Of a stretch of 64,000 nucleotides of DNA, positions 36,128-45,677 are shown piece after piece. The position numbers were made by a program, and so were the translations under genes. Within the stretch, counting starts at the first letter, position 1. Each line of letters opens with the position of its first letter. The DNA lies in the NCBI RefSeq assembly GCF_000007345.1, contig NC_003552.1:5146001-5210000 (forward strand). The letters run 5' to 3'. A model generated the notes under the pieces. The model ran no database searches and was not told where the DNA came from. It saw nothing but the letters and a program-made list of their open reading frames with translations. Source of the stretch: Methanosarcina acetivorans C2A (GTDB lineage: Archaea; Halobacteriota; Methanosarcinia; Methanosarcinales; Methanosarcinaceae).

Positions 36128-36452
36128 AGACTTTCTTCCTGCAAATCAATTCGTGTTTTTCCGAGAGGGCCAGTGCAGCAGGCTCTGCAACCCCTTTTAA
36201 CCCGAAGCGCGAAGCCTGGGAGGATGAAGGAGGGTTGTAGCTGTTCAGCACCTCATCCGGCAAAAAGTTCACCGGAATGTCGAGAATTTCACCTGCTTCC
36301 AGCAGACCTCGCTCATTTTCTTTGAGTTTCGCAGAGGCAAAAGCCGTAATCTCCTGGAGACTCAGGCCGCATTCGTCAAGCGCCTGTTTTACGGCGTCAA
36401 GAACTTCTTCTTTTGTAATGCCCCTGCGGGTTCCGATTCCGAGAATCATCAT
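36096..36452 (-). CDS. cbiG: CbiG C-terminal domain protein
   Basis: A 118-residue stand-alone CbiG_C domain (ILGIGTRRGITKEEVLDAVK; FASAKLKENERGLLEAGEIL; LNSYNPPSSSQASRFGLKGV). CbiG opens the delta-lactone of cobalt-precorrin-5A and releases acetaldehyde. The remaining domains are encoded separately just upstream (36525-37088), so CbiG is split into two polypeptides here. It overlaps cbiH by 32 nt. The start is one of two adjacent ATGs (36452 or 36449). Confidence 0.88.
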   Translation of the reverse strand: MMILGIGTRRGITKEEVLDAVKQALDECGLSLQEITAFASAKLKENERGLLEAGEILDIPVNFLPDEVLNSYNPPSSSQASRFGLKGVAEPAALALSEKHELICRKKVYGRVTIAIAR

Positions 36453-36524
36453 TAATCATTTCCACTGCTTTATTATGCAGTTTCGTCATTAATCGGCTTA
36501 TTAATTGCTAATTGGTATTTATTA

Positions 36525-37088
36525 TCAGCTGTTTCCGGTACCTTCATCCTTTGCTTCAGCCTGTTTTTTTCTCACAAGCACGGAAACATCCTCGTCCACA
36601 ATGACAATCCTGGGTCCCTTAACCTCAAGGACTTCTACCTGCCGGTCAAGGAGGGCACAGTTTACAGCGATTGTGGATTCTTTATTGAAGACCTCGCAGC
36701 CAAACCTGTCAGCAATCCCTTCAACCGAGGGTTTGCCGTGGACCTCGGTAGCTGTGGTAAGCACGGGAACTGCACCCAATTCCGCAAGCTTTCGGGATAT
36801 CTCATTTGCCCCGTGATGCCCTCCAAGGAGAGGGATTGCGAAATTCAGGTTAGAGTCCACTACGACCACTGCCGGGTCCGACCATTTATTATTGAGAAGG
36901 GGAGCAATATCCCTTACCACAATACCCGTAGCAAAGACTGCAACGATTGCCCCGTAGTTTTCAAAGGCTTTCCTGAAGATACCCTTTTCATAGAGCAGAA
37001 GGTCAGCTTCAAGATGCTCTGCTATCTTTGATGCAATTTCCCTGTTCCTTTCAAAGGTAATTACAGCGGTTCCTGGGCCACTCCGTAT
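36525..37088 (-). CDS. cbiG: CbiG N-terminal and middle domain protein, no standard start codon
   Basis: The CbiG_N homology ([56 protein letters not shown]) begins well upstream of the first standard start codon in frame (GTG at 36920). The frame is open back to a TAA at about 37107-37109, yet it contains no ATG, GTG or TTG before 36920. A strong GGAGGT sits 7 nt before an ATA at 37086-37088, which is the best candidate non-standard start. Initiation at GTG 36920 would delete about 56 conserved residues. It overlaps the end of cbiF by 28 nt. Confidence 0.75.
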   Translation of the reverse strand: MRSGPGTAVITFERNREIASKIAEHLEADLLLYEKGIFRKAFENYGAIVAVFATGIVVRDIAPLLNNKWSDPAVVVVDSNLNFAIPLLGGHHGANEISRKLAELGAVPVLTTATEVHGKPSVEGIADRFGCEVFNKESTIAVNCALLDRQVEVLEVKGPRIVIVDEDVSVLVRKKQAEAKDEGTGNS

Positions 37089-37789
37089 AGGTAGGACCTC
37101 CTGTAGTTTTTAGGGTCAACAACCCCACCGATAATTATCATTGCCGAGCGCGTGATCCCTGCATCTTTCACCTTGTCTGCGATATCTTCTACAGTCCCTG
37201 TGATAACTTCTTCATCTTCCCAGGATGCATGGAAGACAACTGCAACAGGAGTGTCTTTCGGGCAGCGGACTTTTTCCATGATTTCCCTGATCTTCTGGGT
37301 CCCAAGGAAAATTGCCATGGTGGTATTGTAAACGGAAAGCTCGGAGATAAGGTCTTTTTCCAGAGTTTTTCCTGCAGGACGTGTGATGATAAGGGTATCT
37401 GAAACCCCGTTAAGAGTAAGCTGGGTGCCAAGAGCTGCTGCGCTTGCGAAAACCGAGGAGACGCCGGCAACTCTTTCAACTTCGATATCGTATTTTTTCA
37501 ACTCTTCCATCTGCTCGATAACAGACCCGTAAAGCGAAGGGTCTCCGCTGTGGAGGCGCACCACGAACTTTCCTGCATCCACGGCATCGGCAATTATTTT
37601 CGTGGTCTCGTCAAGGGTAAGCCCGTAGCTGTCGACCGTTTCTCCCTTCGTGTAATTAAGGACTTCGGGGTTTACAAGGGAGCCCGCATACATAACAAGG
37701 TCCGCTTTTTCAAGCAGCTCACGTCCGAGGACAGTAATCAGTTTGGGGTTTCCGGGACCTGCCCCCACAAAATATACTTTTCTTTCCAT
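37061..37789 (-). CDS. cbiF: Cobalt-precorrin-4 C11-methyltransferase
   Basis: A 242-residue SAM enzyme methylating C-11. [20 protein letters not shown] is the family opening; [20 protein letters not shown] carries the SAM-binding SGDPSLYG loop; [20 protein letters not shown] and IITRPAGKT match CbiF/CobM. The 3' end overlaps the split cbiG, whose Shine-Dalgarno (GGAGGT) lies inside cbiF codons. A 17-bp gap separates it from cbiL. Confidence 0.93.
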   Translation of the reverse strand: MERKVYFVGAGPGNPKLITVLGRELLEKADLVMYAGSLVNPEVLNYTKGETVDSYGLTLDETTKIIADAVDAGKFVVRLHSGDPSLYGSVIEQMEELKKYDIEVERVAGVSSVFASAAALGTQLTLNGVSDTLIITRPAGKTLEKDLISELSVYNTTMAIFLGTQKIREIMEKVRCPKDTPVAVVFHASWEDEEVITGTVEDIADKVKDAGITRSAMIIIGGVVDPKNYRRSYLYGVAQEPL

Positions 37790-37806
37790 TTGACCATTCC
37801 CTTTGC

Positions 37807-38415
37807 TTATTTTTTACCGTAAATAATGCTGAAATAGTTCCCTTTTTCCGGGATATCTTCTTTCTTACTGATAATCAGTTCATTGTCCGAAAAAAGCCTC
37901 TCTGCGAAAATAAACTCTCTATACCCTTCAGTTTCGAGCTTCTCGATAATCTTTCTCGGTTGTGTGGCTTTAAGGTGGATCTTATACCCGATCTCGGAGC
38001 CGTCGCTTACCTCAAAGGAGCTCTCGACCGCCACATCAGTCCTTGCAGCAAAAGACGTGATGGAACTTATTCCCGGCACTGTTGAAGTCTCAACATCAGG
38101 GTAGTGTCTGTTCATAACCTTTTTCAGGTGAGTGAAAGTGGAGAAAAAGTTGGGATCACCTATAAGCCCGAAAGCCGCTGTCCCTTTTCTGGCCTCATCT
38201 GCAACACGGTCTGCATTTTCTTTCCAGAGGGTGTTCAGGACTTCGATGTCCCTTATCATGGGAAACTCAAGGATTTCGGCGTCCGTATATGGGGCTACAA
38301 GGTCTTTTGCCAGGCGTCCTGGGACGTATACCTTATCACTGTTTTTCAAAACATTCACTGCTTTCAGGGTCAGAAGTTCAGGGTCTCCTGGACCAAGTCC
38401 TACTCCTATTAACAT
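37807..38415 (-). CDS. cbiL: Cobalt-precorrin-2 C20-methyltransferase
   Basis: A 202-residue enzyme that adds the C-20 methyl group, later lost at ring contraction. [20 protein letters not shown] is the signature; [20 protein letters not shown] carries the SAM loop; [18 protein letters not shown] follows. It is slightly shorter than bacterial CbiL (about 235). It is the second gene of the operon, with a 90-bp gap from cbiT that could hold an internal promoter or regulatory site. Confidence 0.92.
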   Translation of the reverse strand: MLIGVGLGPGDPELLTLKAVNVLKNSDKVYVPGRLAKDLVAPYTDAEILEFPMIRDIEVLNTLWKENADRVADEARKGTAAFGLIGDPNFFSTFTHLKKVMNRHYPDVETSTVPGISSITSFAARTDVAVESSFEVSDGSEIGYKIHLKATQPRKIIEKLETEGYREFIFAERLFSDNELIISKKEDIPEKGNYFSIIYGKK

Positions 38416-38505
38416 ATTATCGCTCCATAAATTTACAGGTAAATATTAAACGTGATTTGATTAATTTGATGGTGATTTAACCTGATAGCGATTAAAGGAT
38501 AATAT

Positions 38506-39060
38506 TCAGGCTTGTTTTTTTCCGACAACTATGTACACCGGATTTTCAGGTTTGAACATAGTTTCTCCTGCAATCGGGGCACTTCTCGAGACTGAAATGT
38601 GGACTACTTCGTCAAAAATTCCCAGCTTCTTCATAGCCTCGATTGTTCGGACAACCGTCTCGATACGGACTGCGTTTACCACAATACTGCGGGTTTTTTT
38701 TTCAACGAGTTTCTCAAGGATGGCGTCAATGTTCTTAGTACCGCCAACAAAAGCGCAATCAATTGAATCAATAGACCCTCCGGAGCCGAGAAGTTCCGAG
38801 GCTTCGCCGGCCAGGACCCTGGCATTTTCAATCCCGAAACTCTTGAAGTTCGCTTCCGTAGCAAGGAGAGCCTCTTTACGGGCATCTATTGCATAGATAG
38901 TCAGGTTACGGGCAATCCGAGCTGCTTCAATCGAGACCGAACCCGTACCGCAGCCTACATCTGCAAACCGATCCCCATCCTGCAGGCCGAGTTTGGAAAG
39001 GGACACTGCAATTATTTCCGGTTTAGTCGGACCGCCGCTAACACTTACTATTTCGGACAT
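38506..39060 (-). CDS. cbiT: Cobalt-precorrin-6B/7 C15-methyltransferase (decarboxylating)
   Basis: A 184-residue class I methyltransferase that methylates C-15 and decarboxylates the C-12 acetate. GGPTKPEIIAVSLSKLGLQD and FADVGCGTGSVSIEAARIAR (motif I) are typical of CbiT. IYAIDARKEALLATEANFKS is motif II. It is the first gene of the seven-gene cbi operon. No cobalamin riboswitch was recognised in the roughly 780-bp region upstream. Confidence 0.92.
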   Translation of the reverse strand: MSEIVSVSGGPTKPEIIAVSLSKLGLQDGDRFADVGCGTGSVSIEAARIARNLTIYAIDARKEALLATEANFKSFGIENARVLAGEASELLGSGGSIDSIDCAFVGGTKNIDAILEKLVEKKTRSIVVNAVRIETVVRTIEAMKKLGIFDEVVHISVSRSAPIAGETMFKPENPVYIVVGKKQA

Positions 39061-39845
39061 GTTCTACCTCGGGAAAAGTGAATATGCATTATTAAATATG
39101 TGACGATATAAGTTGGAAATTATATTAAATCTGGATGTACAGTTAGAGCTGGCAATATATGATATTTTTCAGGTTCAAGCCATATGCAGAAGCATATAGA
39201 GAAACATCAATAAATTAGATATTTCAGATTTACCCGATTATAAATATAACTTGCTGTAGATATACCTTATTACCGACACGAAGGGCAACAAAGGAAAGTA
39301 AACTTTAATGAAGCTCCCCGGAAATCGGAAAAAACAGGTCGAAAAGTTTGTACTGGTTTTGAGTTGCGCCTAAAAATACGAGCCTTTGAGACGCAAGCAA
39401 ACACTAATTAAAAATTTTATATTTTTTAGTATTAAGTTGACACTCTCCAAAGAATATCAGGCAAAGGTTTTAAAAAAGTGAAGGCCCAAAAATTTCCTGC
39501 AATTCAGGGGAAAACATCAAAAACATTTTTATGACATGAATTTAAGATTACTTATAGCAGCTTGAAAGAAAGAGATTTTAACTATAACAGCATATGGGAG
39601 TTAAGTTCTTGGCACTCCCGATACAGTGCCTCTTTGAGAAAAATTTAAAACGCCTTTTAAGAAAAAAACGAGAGATATTCCCAAATAAATGTTTTTTAAA
39701 CAGGAAACGGAACATCTCCGGTTTAATGGCTGATTTTTTTAATCTGCATACTTAACAGCATCTTTTTGACAGGAAACTACTCCAGCAGTGTAAGCCCGCC
39801 CTCTCGACGCAGGGCTCTGCCACCTAAATGAAAGGAGGATACCAG
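39061..39845. other. Long divergent intergenic region with hairpins
   Basis: About 780 bp between cbiT (minus) and the acyl-transferase gene at 39846 (plus). A GGCACT/AGTGCC hairpin lies near 39611-39631. Just before the plus-strand gene, CGCCCT and AGGGC near 39798-39816 can pair. No gene and no known riboswitch class was recognised. Such a length suggests a long 5' leader or an undetected small RNA. Confidence 0.4.
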
Positions 39846-41177
39846 ATGAAAATTTACGAATCATACGAAGACCTGCCCAAGCTAAAGCTGCCTTATGGAA
39901 ACGAGATATTCATAAGTGACAGCACCATCCGTGATGGCTCCCAGATGCCAGGAATAGTCTTGAGCAGAGAACACAAAATTCAAATTTATGAATACCTGCA
40001 CGAGATAGGAATTGAGAAACTTGAAGCCTTTGTATTCAATAAGAGAGACAGGGACGCCGTTGAACTTATGTTCGACCGGGGATACGAGTGTCCTGAAATC
40101 ACTGGCTGGGCAAGGGCTTCAAGGGCTGACATAGACAAAATTCTGGAAGTAGACGGCCTTGAAGAGACCGGGATTTTGATGTCGGTCTCGGATACGCACA
40201 TTTATTCGAAGATGAGGCTTTCAGGAAGGGAGGAAGCTGAAGAGAAATATCTTGATGCCCTTCAATATGCGGTGGACCATGGGCTTCGTACAAGAGCCCA
40301 CCTGGAAGATATGACGAGGGCTGACAACTACGGCTTTGTTTTCCCCCTCGTAAAAAAGATTATGGAAATCGATCCTGACTGCATTATAAGAGTCTGCGAC
40401 ACCGTCGGGTACGGGATGCCGTTCATGAATATTGACGAACCGTACGGAATTCCTAAAATTGTCCAGTACCTCAAAAAAGATATAGGGGTCAAAAATATAG
40501 AAACCCACATCCATGACGATTACGGTTTCGGGGCAGCAAGTTCGATTGCGGGTTTCTGGCACGGAGCCAACTGGACAAGTGTAACCTTCCTGGGCATAGG
40601 AGAACGTGCAGGCAACAGCGAAATGGAAAAAATCCTGCTCTTCCTGGCGGACAGGGTTGAAGGTTTTGATAAATATAATTTGGAACCCGTCACTCGTTTT
40701 GCAAAGTTTATGGAAAAAGAACTCGGGCTCAGGGTCCCAAGAAACAAAGCTGTTGTCGGGAAAAACATCTTTGCCCACGAATCAGGAATCCATGCCGCAG
40801 GTGTCCTGAAAAATCCCTTCAACTATGAACCTTACCCTCCCGAACTTGTAGGAAGTACCAGGCTCCTCCTCATAGGCGATTCTTCGGGTCTTGAAGTGAT
40901 ACGTTACAAGATTCAGGAAACCTTAAATGACCTCCTTGATGTCGAAACCATAATCGAAAAAGATGATAGGAGACTGCTTAAGATCCAGAAAGAAATCCAG
41001 CAGCTCTATGATAAAGAAGAAAGGGTCTCCTGTATCTCGGATGAAGAGCTCCTTGCTTACGTTGAGAAATATTTCCTCTATCAACCAATCTGTGACCCTG
41101 CACATACGGGTAGAGGGAAATTTAAAGGCAAAGGAAAAATTCAGGAACCGGTAGAAGAGGTAGAAGAGACGGATTAA
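39846..41177 (+). CDS. Homocitrate/isopropylmalate synthase family enzyme (possible Re-citrate synthase)
   Basis: The ATG at 39846 follows GGAGG at ideal spacing, so it is preferred over 39828. The 443-residue protein has the LeuA/homocitrate-synthase TIM barrel: FISDSTIRDGSQMPGIVLS (catalytic Arg-Asp), ETHIHDDYGFGAASSIAGFW (His-x-His metal site), then GIGERAGNSEMEKIL and NIFAHESGIHAAGVLKNP. It lacks the leucine-feedback LeuA dimer domain. It condenses acetyl-CoA with a 2-oxoacid. The convergent neighbour is an isocitrate/isopropylmalate dehydrogenase. Methanosarcina makes 2-oxoglutarate by a partial oxidative TCA route, so a Re-type citrate synthase is a good candidate. Homocitrate synthase for coenzyme B is the alternative. 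Confidence 0.7.
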   Translation: MKIYESYEDLPKLKLPYGNEIFISDSTIRDGSQMPGIVLSREHKIQIYEYLHEIGIEKLEAFVFNKRDRDAVELMFDRGYECPEITGWARASRADIDKILEVDGLEETGILMSVSDTHIYSKMRLSGREEAEEKYLDALQYAVDHGLRTRAHLEDMTRADNYGFVFPLVKKIMEIDPDCIIRVCDTVGYGMPFMNIDEPYGIPKIVQYLKKDIGVKNIETHIHDDYGFGAASSIAGFWHGANWTSVTFLGIGERAGNSEMEKILLFLADRVEGFDKYNLEPVTRFAKFMEKELGLRVPRNKAVVGKNIFAHESGIHAAGVLKNPFNYEPYPPELVGSTRLLLIGDSSGLEVIRYKIQETLNDLLDVETIIEKDDRRLLKIQKEIQQLYDKEERVSCISDEELLAYVEKYFLYQPICDPAHTGRGKFKGKGKIQEPVEEVEETD

Positions 41178-41209
41178 AAGTAAGGGCAAAAACCGTAAAG
41201 AACAAAAAA

Positions 41210-41237
41210 GAAAGCAAACGAAAACTCGCTTGCTTTC
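41210..41237. terminator. Hairpin between convergent genes
   Basis: GAAAGCAAACGA and TCGCTTGCTTTC form a 12-bp stem with one mismatch and a 4-nt loop. It lies between the stop codons of the two convergent genes and could serve both. Confidence 0.5.
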
Positions 41238-41267
41238 GGATTCCCACATTTCAGATGCTCGAAATCT

Positions 41268-42296
41268 TTATTTCAGGATTTCGGCGGTGTATTTTGCGAT
41301 CTCGTCTGCCATCTGGCTGAGTTTTGCGTTGCCTCCAACGTCGTAGGTCACATACTTGCCTTCGGAGATTACGCGCTCTGTGGCTTTGAAGATAGCTTCG
41401 GACTTTTCCTTCTCACCCAGGTAGTCCAGCATCCAGGCTCCTGCAAGCACGGTTGCAACAGGGTTTACTTTATCCAGCCCGGCATACTTCGGGGCTGAGC
41501 CGTGAGCCGGCTCGAACATTGCAAAATTGTCCCCGAGATTTGCAGAGTAAATGAGCCCGATACTGCCAACAAGGGCTGAACACTCTTCACTGATTACATC
41601 CATGAAGAGGTTGGTGGAAAGGAGGACCTTTTTATTGAAGATCTGAGGGTTTTTGATAAGCTGCTGGGCGATGTTATCAATGTGATAGGGCCAGACCTCA
41701 ATGTTAGGGTAGTCCTGTGCAACCTTTTCGACTTCTTCTAAGAAAGAGCCGCAGGTCAGTTTCAGGATATTGCTTTTATGGATGGGCACAACCGTGTCGT
41801 AACCTCTCCTTTTGGCTTCCTCAAAGGCATAGCGGGCAATCTTACCGGATGCAGTACGGGTAATTTTTCGGATTGCAATGGAAACATCGTCTGTGAGCTG
41901 GATTTCCTCACCAATGTAAAGTCCTTCAGTCCCCTCTCGCACACAGACCATCTCGACATCCCCGAGAGGTGCATTTGAGTTCGGGAAGGTCTTTATCGGC
42001 CTGACATTTGCATAGAGGTCGTACTTTCTCCTGATGGATACGGCCACACTTCTCGGGGAGCCTATCCCGCCGGGGGTTGTGGTCGGCCCCTTGAAACAGG
42101 CATCGGAGCTGTCAAGGATCTGCCAGGTCTCATCAGGGACAAGGGAATTGCCGCCATGCTCTTCCCACCAGCCGGCTCCTGCTTCACACATTACGAATTC
42201 AACATCAGTGCCAGCGGCGTTTGCAACTTTAAGCATTGCTTCCACAAGTTCGGGGCCAACCCCGTCACCTTTGATTACTGCTGCGGTTTTAGTCAT
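41268..42296 (-). CDS. Isocitrate/isopropylmalate dehydrogenase family protein
   Basis: A 342-residue beta-decarboxylating dehydrogenase. IKGDGVGPELVEAMLKV is the N-terminal signature; NVRPIKTFPN and VCVREGTEGLYIGEEIQLTD are substrate-site blocks; SNLGDNFA-type AMFEPAHGSAPKYAGLDKVN is the cofactor and metal region. Substrates may be isocitrate, 3-isopropylmalate or homoisocitrate. Pairing with the synthase at 39846 favours isocitrate (glutamate supply) or homoisocitrate (coenzyme B), and the sequence alone does not decide. Confidence 0.8.
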   Translation of the reverse strand: MTKTAAVIKGDGVGPELVEAMLKVANAAGTDVEFVMCEAGAGWWEEHGGNSLVPDETWQILDSSDACFKGPTTTPGGIGSPRSVAVSIRRKYDLYANVRPIKTFPNSNAPLGDVEMVCVREGTEGLYIGEEIQLTDDVSIAIRKITRTASGKIARYAFEEAKRRGYDTVVPIHKSNILKLTCGSFLEEVEKVAQDYPNIEVWPYHIDNIAQQLIKNPQIFNKKVLLSTNLFMDVISEECSALVGSIGLIYSANLGDNFAMFEPAHGSAPKYAGLDKVNPVATVLAGAWMLDYLGEKEKSEAIFKATERVISEGKYVTYDVGGNAKLSQMADEIAKYTAEILK

Positions 42297-42649
42297 GTTA
42301 TCACCAGATCTATAAGGTTCGTGTTAAAAGAACCGTAGCGATTGAAAAGCTAAAAAAGGGGGAACTTTTCTAAGAACGTGGTAAGTATAATTGAATCTTG
42401 CCGCGTACTCAATGTAAGGCTCATATTTCAACTTTTGGGTAATTATACTATAGAATACACCCAGAAAATAGGTACGGGTTCACAGAATATAATCCTGTCC
42501 TCGTGCCCCGCAAAGATAGGTACGGTTTTCAAATTAAACTGTTAATATTTTCATTTGAAATTCGTGAAGGAATCCTATAATTTGAATATAAGTATTTGAA
42601 TATAAGTAAAAGATAGTAAAATGCTTTCAGGAAATTTCCGGGGATAAAC
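42297..42649. other. Divergent intergenic region
   Basis: A promoter region of about 350 bp between the dehydrogenase (minus) and the TatD gene (plus). ATAGGTACGG occurs twice (about 42467 and 42516). No gene was seen. Confidence 0.4.
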
Positions 42650-43492
42650 ATGTCTGCAAAAATTCCGATTACCGACAACCACATGCATATAGACCCGAGA
42701 GCCAGAGGGCTTGAAGCCGTTAAAGACTTTCAGAAATCAGGCGGGACGCATATAATCCTGGTTACGAAACCCAGCTGGTCCCTTGGAATTGCGGTCAAAA
42801 AACCCGAGGATTATCTTGCGGTCTTTGACGAAACCGTGGAAATCGCGTCAAAAATCCGCGAAATTGGAGTAGGAGCTTTTCCGGTTCTCGGAGTTCACCC
42901 GGCAGAGATTTCAAAGCTTACGGAATACATGGAACTCCCGGAAGCGACCGAAACCATGAAAAAGGGCCTTGAGCTTGCTGCCGGATACGTTGAAAGAGGC
43001 CTTGCCGTGGGAATAAAATCGGGACGCCCGCACTATCCCGTATCCTCAGAGGTATGGGCAGCCTCAAATGAGATAATGGAACATGCCTTTTTTCTCGGGA
43101 AAGAACAGGACTGTGCAGTCCAGCTTCATACCGAAAGTGTGGAGGAGCCCGAACTGCAGGATATTGCAGAAAGGGCAAAAAAAACAGGAATAAAAATGTA
43201 CAGGGTGGTCAAGCATTACTCGCCTCCTCTTGTGAAAACCTGTGAGGAACTCGGGATTTTTCCCGGCGTAATATCGGTCAAAGGAGCCATCGAGCAGGCG
43301 CTTGAAGAAGGAACCCGCTTCATGATGGAGACCGATTATATCGATGACCCCGATAGACCGGGCGCAGTCCTTGGCCCGAAGACCGTCCCGAAAAGGACCA
43401 TGAAACTCATTGAAACGCATGGGGAAGAACCTTTTTGGGTTGTTCACAAGGAGAACCCTGAAAAAGTTTATGATATAGAGATCGAGCTATAA
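42650..43492 (+). CDS. TatD-family metal-dependent hydrolase
   Basis: A 280-residue amidohydrolase-fold protein. The DNHMHIDP motif at the N-terminus gives the HxH metal site. GAFPVLGVHPAEI and VAVQLHTES-type VQLHTESVEEPELQ add the further His ligands, and METDYIDDPDRPGAVLGPKT has the C-terminal Asp. Family members are DNases or amidohydrolases. This archaeal subtype is larger and uncharacterised. It is monocistronic and followed by a minisatellite. Confidence 0.8.
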   Translation: MSAKIPITDNHMHIDPRARGLEAVKDFQKSGGTHIILVTKPSWSLGIAVKKPEDYLAVFDETVEIASKIREIGVGAFPVLGVHPAEISKLTEYMELPEATETMKKGLELAAGYVERGLAVGIKSGRPHYPVSSEVWAASNEIMEHAFFLGKEQDCAVQLHTESVEEPELQDIAERAKKTGIKMYRVVKHYSPPLVKTCEELGIFPGVISVKGAIEQALEEGTRFMMETDYIDDPDRPGAVLGPKTVPKRTMKLIETHGEEPFWVVHKENPEKVYDIEIEL

Positions 43493-43509
43493 CACAACGC
43501 CGAAGGAAT

Positions 43510-43698
43510 AGGAGTTGAAAATAGGAGTTAGAAATAGGAGTTGGAAATAGGAGTTGGAAATAGGAGTTAGAAATAGGAGTTAGAAATAGGAGTTAGAAAT
43601 AGGAGTTAGAAATAGGAGTTAGAAATAGGAGTTAGAAATAGGAGTTAGAAATAGGAGTTAGAAATAGGAGTTGGAAATTTTCGTCAGGAGTTAGAAAT
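43510..43698 (+). repeat. 13-bp minisatellite, 13 contiguous copies plus one
   Basis: The unit is AGGAGTTAGAAAT, with A/G variants in four copies. Contiguous copies run from 43510 to 43678. A further copy at 43686-43698 is separated and followed by TTTCGTC/TTCCGTC. No spacers are present. Confidence 0.9.
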
Positions 43699-43798
43699 TT
43701 CCGTCAGAGCTGTTTCCGGAAGGAAAAAACCCTGCCGGAAACAGTTTTCGCTACTGGAACAAACTTCAATTTAAAGCTTTACAGTCAGACATTACAGT

Positions 43799-44284
43799 TT
43801 ATTTGCGCTTTATTTTTACGATATCACCGAGAGTTGTGTCTTTCCTCATGTGAGAGACTTCCTGCCCTGCGTCATCCACGCGCTCTGTGAGTTTGATGTT
43901 AAGGGTGTGTTCCAGCTTCTTTCTAACGGAATCTTCGGGCACAATCTCGCTGCGCTCTATCTTTTTGATCAGAGATGCCTTTTCCTTGATTTTTTCAGCA
44001 AGATCCTCCTGAGACCAGCCTTTGGCCTCCCTCGCGTCCCGGATAATCTGATCGTAGTTGTCCAGAAGTTCATCTTTTAAAATATCGAAGAAATCCTTCC
44101 TTGGCCTCTTTTCAGTTCGCGGGACCGCACGAACTACCGGAGAGACTTTTCTTGACACGGGAGTACGTTTGTCAACGGGCTGACCATAAGGTGCACATTT
44201 CTGGCAGACCTGGAGTTCGCTGTTATCAATTTTGACGCATATGGGCTTTCCACGGATCTCTGCACCACATATTTCGCACTGCAT
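43799..44284 (-). CDS. Multiprotein bridging factor aMBF1 (zinc ribbon plus HTH)
   Basis: The ATG at 44284 follows GTGATC, giving 161 residues. [19 protein letters not shown]... and CQKCAPYG form a CxxC-CxxC zinc ribbon. The HTH_3 domain (about 75-130) reads [20 protein letters not shown] then [19 protein letters not shown]. aMBF1 links TBP to regulators in archaea. It is divergent from the PAN gene, with only about 57 bp between starts, so the promoters overlap and the two may be co-regulated. Confidence 0.9.
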
Positions 44285-44341
44285 GTTGATCACTTCGAAA
44301 ACGCTATATACGGTATGAACTTAAATATTATTCGGAGCTCC

Positions 44342-45640
44342 ATGACGGAAATTACCAAAAGTAAGGATGAAAGCATGCGCAGTCACCTTGTGAAGCCCGG
44401 ATCTGTGTATGACGGAATCGAGCCTGGAGAGCTGGGGGAGTCAACTGAAAGCGTCCAGGACCGAGTGAGGCAACTCGAAAGCCGCAACAGTTTTCTGGAA
44501 GAGCAGTGCAGCCAGATAGAGTCCGAAAAACGCTATTTGGAGAACCAGAAGATCAAGTATGAGAGAGAAATACGAAAGCTTCAGTCGGAACTCGATCGCA
44601 TGAAGACCTCTCCGCTGATCATTGGTACGGTTATTGATGTGATCAAGAATGATCGTATAATCGTCCGTAGCAGCAATGGCCCTCAGTTTCTGGTTAACGT
44701 CTCACAATATATTGACGAGAAAAAACTGCTGCCAGGGGCAAAGGTCGCCTTGAACCAGCATACACTTGCCATTGCAGAGGTTATTCCTTCAACAGAAGAG
44801 CCTTTTGTTGCTGCAATGGAAGTAATTGAAAGTATTGAAGTTGATTACGACCAGATCGGCGGTCTCGATGAGCAGATTCAGGAACTTCAGGAAGCAGTCG
44901 AACTTCCGCTAATCGAACCTGAGCGCTTTGCCAGGATAGGAATTGAGCCCCCCAAAGGAGTATTACTCTATGGGCTCCCGGGAACAGGTAAAACCCTGCT
45001 CGCAAAAGCCGTAGCCCACAGGACCAATGCGACATTTATCAGAGTTGTTGGTTCCGAACTTGTACAGAAATACATAGGGGACGGTTCCAAACTGGTAAGA
45101 GAAATCTTCGAGATGGCGAGGAAAAAAGCTCCCAGCATCATATTTATCGATGAACTGGATTCGATAGCTGCAAGGCGCTTAAACGAGACGACTGGCGCAG
45201 ATAGGGAAGTTCAGAGAACTTTGATGCAGCTTCTTGCAGAAATGGATGGTTTTGACAAGAGGAAAAACATTCGGATCATTGCAGCCACAAACAGACCGGA
45301 TGTCCTTGACCCTGCAATTCTCAGGCCGGGCCGTTTTGACAGGCTTGTCCATGTCCCGATGCCCGGAATAGAGGCCAGAGGAAAAATCCTCAAAATCCAT
45401 TGTGGAAAGATGACTCTTGCGGGAGATATCGACTTTAAAAAGCTTGCAAAAGTTACCGAAGGGATGAGCGGGGCAGACCTGAAGGCAATTGCCACAGAAG
45501 CAGGCATGTTCGCGGTCAGAAAAGATAAGGCCCTTGTTGAAATGGAAGATTTCCTCGAAGCAGTAGAGAAGGTATCTATGGCTGCGGATACGCAGAAGAT
45601 GATGCCTGGCAACCTTCCAGAGACAACAATGTTCGTGTAA
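44342..45640 (+). CDS. pan: Proteasome-activating nucleotidase PAN
   Basis: An AAA+ hexameric unfoldase feeding the 20S proteasome. Order: coiled coil (about 35-85), OB domain (about 90-150), Walker A GLPGTGKT (about 210), Walker [10 protein letters not shown] (about 263), and the second region of homology [20 protein letters not shown] with FDR. The C-terminus is MFV in place of the usual hydrophobic-Tyr-X (HbYX) motif; Phe stands where Tyr normally opens the proteasome gate. The ATG at 44342 gives the family N-terminus (MTEITKSKD); 44315 is a longer option. Confidence 0.93.
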
Positions 45641-45656
45641 AGAAATTCGGTAGTTT

Positions 45657-45677
45657 GCCCTTTTAAGGGCACTATTT
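45657..45677 (+). terminator. Hairpin terminator after PAN
   Basis: GCCCTT and AAGGGC form a 6-bp stem followed by a T-rich run (ACTATTTTT), 17 bp after the PAN stop. Confidence 0.5.

Noticed and set aside
39061-39845. Cobalamin riboswitch for the cbi operon
   Set aside because: The conserved B12-box and core sequences of known cobalamin riboswitches were not found.
43510-43698. Possible CRISPR array
   Set aside because: The 13-bp units are contiguous with no spacers, and no cas genes are nearby.
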